Shown here one piece after another: positions 61,384 through 64,000 of a DNA stretch of 64,000 nucleotides. Source of the DNA: Clostridia bacterium (GTDB taxonomy: Bacteria; Bacillota; Clostridia; Christensenellales; Borkfalkiaceae); contig CAAGAM010000020.1 of NCBI GenBank assembly GCA_900767815.1, forward strand, positions 1-64,000. Direction: 5' to 3'. The notes beneath the pieces were generated by a model. The model worked only from the letters and a program-made list of their open reading frames with translations. It did no database searches and was not told where the DNA came from. Position numbers and translations under genes: made by a program. Numbering within the stretch: position 1 is the first letter of the stretch; each line of letters starts with the position of its first letter.

Positions 61384-62688
61384 ATGGCAGAAGAAAAGAA
61401 AGAGAATAAACATTATATCTCCGCCAAAGAGTCGAGGAACATTGCCAAGGAAAACGCGCGGGAGATAAAAGCGTTAAAGAAAAAGAGAGCGGCGTATAAA
61501 CGCTCGGATTATATAACGCAGATGAAAGACGACAGGAACGTCGTCGAATTTGATGATCTCCACACCTATTTCTATACGGATAACGGTGTGGTGAAGGCGG
61601 TAAACGGCGTTTCGTTCAATATTCCCGAAGGCTCGACGGTAGGCGTCGTAGGTGAATCGGGTTGCGGCAAGTCGGTTACGAGTTTGTCGCTCATGCAGCT
61701 CGTGCAAGGCCCTATGGGGCAGATCGTAAGCGGAAGCATACGTTTCCGTTCGACGGTTAAAACGCCTGTCGGCAGCGAGCCTATCATGGAAGAAGAAAAG
61801 GACGAAAACGGCAACGTTGTTATGGGCGCGGACGGAAAGCCCGTGATGAAACAGTCGGTAGACAAGCACGGGAAGCCGCGCACGAGAAAGATTTTCGAAG
61901 AACACGAAGAAGTGGTGGATATAGCGAAAATGCCGATATCCGAGATGTCGAAAATCCGCGGCAGAGAAATTTCGATGATATTCCAGGAGCCCATGACCTC
62001 GCTGAACCCCGTGTTTACGATAGGTAATCAGCTCGACGAAGTAACTCTTCTTCATATTGACGGAGCGGATAAAATAACGGCAAAAGAAAGGAGTCTCGAG
62101 ATGTTGAGGCTCGTAGGAATAGCAATGCCGGAACACGTGTACAAGTCTTACCCGCACGAACTTTCGGGCGGAATGAGACAGAGAGTGATGATAGCGATGG
62201 CTTTATGTTGCAATCCGAAGCTTATCATTGCGGACGAACCTACAACCGCACTCGACGTAACTATACAAGCGCAGATATTCGATCTTCTCCGCGACGTAAA
62301 AGATAAGATAAGCGGAAGCATCATGCTCATCACGCACGATCTGGGCGTTATAGCCGAAATGGTCGATTACGTCGTGGTAATGTACGCGGGCAGAGTGGTA
62401 GAAAAAGGTACGGTAACGGAAATATTCAAAAACCCGATGCATCCGTACACTATAGGGCTTCAGAAGAGCAAACCCGTTGTAGGAAAAGAAGTAGAGAGAT
62501 TATACAGTATACCGGGCAACGTTCCGAATCCCGTGAACATGCCGTCGACGTGTTATTTCAAAGATCGTTGCAACATGAAATGCAACATCTGCAAAAACGG
62601 TTATCCGCCGATGGTGCAGGTATCGCCCACGCACTATGTGGCATGCTATCTCGCGTTAAAGGAGGGAGCGGAAAATGTCGGGAAATAA
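61384..62688 (+). CDS. Oligopeptide ABC transporter ATPase (OppD-like)
   Basis: This 434-aa cytoplasmic ATPase has Walker A GESGCGKS near residue 95, Q-loop MIFQEPMTSLNPVF near 198, signature LSGGMRQRVMIAMAL near 260 and Walker B LIIADEPTTALD. The C-terminal oligopeptide-transporter domain has Cys ligands for an Fe-S cluster (CYFKDRCNMKCNIC). Two additions stand out: a basic ~45-residue N-terminal extension and a ~50-residue charged insertion (TVKTPVGSEPIMEEEKDENG onward) between Walker A and the Q-loop. The gene overlaps the next by 14 nt. Confidence 0.93.
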   Translation: MAEEKKENKHYISAKESRNIAKENAREIKALKKKRAAYKRSDYITQMKDDRNVVEFDDLHTYFYTDNGVVKAVNGVSFNIPEGSTVGVVGESGCGKSVTSLSLMQLVQGPMGQIVSGSIRFRSTVKTPVGSEPIMEEEKDENGNVVMGADGKPVMKQSVDKHGKPRTRKIFEEHEEVVDIAKMPISEMSKIRGREISMIFQEPMTSLNPVFTIGNQLDEVTLLHIDGADKITAKERSLEMLRLVGIAMPEHVYKSYPHELSGGMRQRVMIAMALCCNPKLIIADEPTTALDVTIQAQIFDLLRDVKDKISGSIMLITHDLGVIAEMVDYVVVMYAGRVVEKGTVTEIFKNPMHPYTIGLQKSKPVVGKEVERLYSIPGNVPNPVNMPSTCYFKDRCNMKCNICKNGYPPMVQVSPTHYVACYLALKEGAENVGK

Positions 62689-63781
62689 GCAGAAACAAAC
62701 CGAAGAAAAATACCTTCTCGAAGTAAACAATCTCAAAGAATATTTCCCGATATCCAAAAGCCTTTTCAAAAAGGATACGGTATATCTGAAAGCCGTGGAC
62801 GGAGTATCTTTAAAACTTAAAGAAGGACAGACGATAGGCATAGTAGGCGAATCGGGATGCGGCAAAACGACGCTCGGCAGAACGATATTAAGGCTTTACG
62901 AACCGACGGACGGCGAGATAATCTTCGAAGGAGAACACATAGAGAAATTAAAAGGTGAAGCACTCAGAAAAGTTCGCCCCAATTTCCAGATGATATTCCA
63001 AGATCCGTATTCTTCGCTTTCGCCGAGAATGACGGTAGGCGAAATAGTGGGAGAAGCGGTAAAAGTTCACAATATAGTCCCGAAAGAGCAATACAAGGAT
63101 TATATTGTGGATATAATGACAAAGTGCGGGCTTCAGCCCCATTATTTCGACAGATACCCGCACGAGTTTTCGGGCGGACAAAGACAACGTATCTGCATAG
63201 CCAAGGCACTGGCGTTAAAGCCTAAGCTCGTCATCTGCGACGAGCCGGTTTCGGCACTCGACGTGTCTATACAGGCGCAGATAATAAACCTGTTCAAGGA
63301 TTTGCAGGAATCCGAGCATTTGTCGTATATTTTCATATCTCACGACCTCTCCGTCGTAGAGCATATTTCCGATTACGTCGGAGTTATGTATCTCGGCACG
63401 ATGGTGGAATACGGCACTAAGCGCGAGATGTTCGATACGTCTATGCATCCGTACACGAAAGCACTTTTCTCGGCGATACCTATTCCCGACCCCGAAACGA
63501 AGATAAAGAGAATAGTTTTGCAAGGCGACATACCTTCGCCGGCAAATCCGCCAAAGGGCTGTAAATTTCACACTCGTTGCAACGAGTGTATGAGTGCGTG
63601 CAAGCTCGTCTCGCCCGAGTTCAGAGACGTGGGTAACGGACATTTCGTCGCTTGTCATAAATACGACAAAGAGATTATGGCAAATATGAAAAAATACGAC
63701 GAAGAGCTTGAAAAACAAGAGGAAGAAGCTCGTCTTGCCGCGGAAAAAACAGCACGCGAAAAAATCCTCAAAAAATCCTGA
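62675..63781 (+). CDS. Oligopeptide ABC transporter ATPase (OppF-like)
   Basis: This 368-aa partner ATPase has Walker A GESGCGKTT near 53, Q-loop MIFQDPYSSLSPRMTVGEIV near 106, signature FSGGQRQRICIAKALAL near 166 and Walker B LVICDEPVSALD. The C-terminal Cys pattern KFHTRCNECMSACK matches the OppD/F family's Fe-S region. It ends in a Glu/Ala/Lys coiled tail. ATG 62675 lies inside the OppD end behind GGAGGGAG. A terminator follows at 63880, so this closes the unit. Confidence 0.93.
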   Translation: MSGNKQKQTEEKYLLEVNNLKEYFPISKSLFKKDTVYLKAVDGVSLKLKEGQTIGIVGESGCGKTTLGRTILRLYEPTDGEIIFEGEHIEKLKGEALRKVRPNFQMIFQDPYSSLSPRMTVGEIVGEAVKVHNIVPKEQYKDYIVDIMTKCGLQPHYFDRYPHEFSGGQRQRICIAKALALKPKLVICDEPVSALDVSIQAQIINLFKDLQESEHLSYIFISHDLSVVEHISDYVGVMYLGTMVEYGTKREMFDTSMHPYTKALFSAIPIPDPETKIKRIVLQGDIPSPANPPKGCKFHTRCNECMSACKLVSPEFRDVGNGHFVACHKYDKEIMANMKKYDEELEKQEEEARLAAEKTAREKILKKS

Positions 63782-63879
63782 ATAAATCAAGACAATATGA
63801 TGATTATTGTGAGGATTACATACAACGGGATTGATATCAGACAAGAAATTTTAAAGATTGAAAATTCTATTTAAAATAG

Positions 63880-63918
63880 AAAGAGGTTCATCGAAAATTA
63901 TCGTAAGAATCTCTTTTT
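63880..63918 (+). terminator. Terminator of the subtilase-Opp unit
   Basis: AAAGAGGTTC (63880-63889) pairs with GAATCTCTTT (63907-63916), one G-U pair, then further T. Bases 63919-64000 are AT-rich with no visible feature. Confidence 0.7.
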
Positions 63919-64000
63919 ATCATATTGTATAATCGATATCGGGCAAAAAGAGTAATTGAATAAAATTTATGCATAATATGCAAAATTGAAGACGTGTATA

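Overview
The window looks like chromosome of an uncultured, monoderm Bacillota of the class Clostridia, probably a gut lineage. The evidence is GGAGG-type ribosome binding sites, canonical TTGACA-17-TATAAT promoters, many lipobox lipoproteins, a membrane-anchored subtilase with BspA-type leucine-rich repeats, and a secG-rnr-smpB-ssrA neighbourhood. No rRNA, tRNA or CRISPR array was found. One tmRNA gene is present.

Layout. 1-3.3 kb: end of a membrane protein, a secreted glycosidase-like lipoprotein and a GH127-like enzyme, in AT-rich codons unlike the rest; this block stops at a 15-bp tandem duplication abutting the 3' stump of a GH1 beta-glucosidase. 3.5-6.4 kb: a large GH106-like glycosidase. 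6.9-26.1 kb: housekeeping genes, namely a YfhO-like membrane protein, purB, purA, a YoaK-type protein, two SDRs, a ribbon-helix-helix gene overlapping clpB, a CapD-like sugar epimerase/dehydratase, a Na/Pi symporter, and pgk-tpiA-gpmI. 26.3-34 kb: a VWA lipoprotein, secG, rnr and smpB. Between rnr and smpB sits a 3.1-kb AT-rich insert with terminal inverted repeats and a ~25-bp target duplication. It carries two paralogous lipoproteins and IS110 debris. 34-38 kb: a three-gene glycosylation/envelope set (UGM-like flavoprotein, GT-C transferase, GtrA). 38-40.5 kb: an orphan lipoprotein, a GNAT stump, 183-bp tandem repeats and the tmRNA gene (reverse). 40.7-46.7 kb: a DUF1846 protein, an esterase, a small membrane protein and a 1005-aa lipoprotein with about six lipocalin-like repeats. 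47.3-63.8 kb: one long forward unit with a 2495-aa subtilase/LRR surface protein, a lipoprotein and a complete Opp-type peptide ABC transporter.

How the genes fit together. The left end serves glycan breakdown. The centre serves purine synthesis, lower glycolysis, proteostasis (ClpB, SmpB/tmRNA, RNase R) and secretion (SecG). The right end reads as a peptide-scavenging system: an anchored protease/adhesin next to a lipoprotein and its own importer, whose binding protein, permease and ATPase all carry unusual insertions.

Most noteworthy signals: the transposon-like insert between rnr and smpB; the 183-bp repeats and a 25-bp perfect inverted repeat at the tmRNA 3' end; a 14-bp intergenic motif present four times exactly; the RHH-clpB overlap; a probably leaderless gene at 15.8 kb; and the protease-Opp unit.
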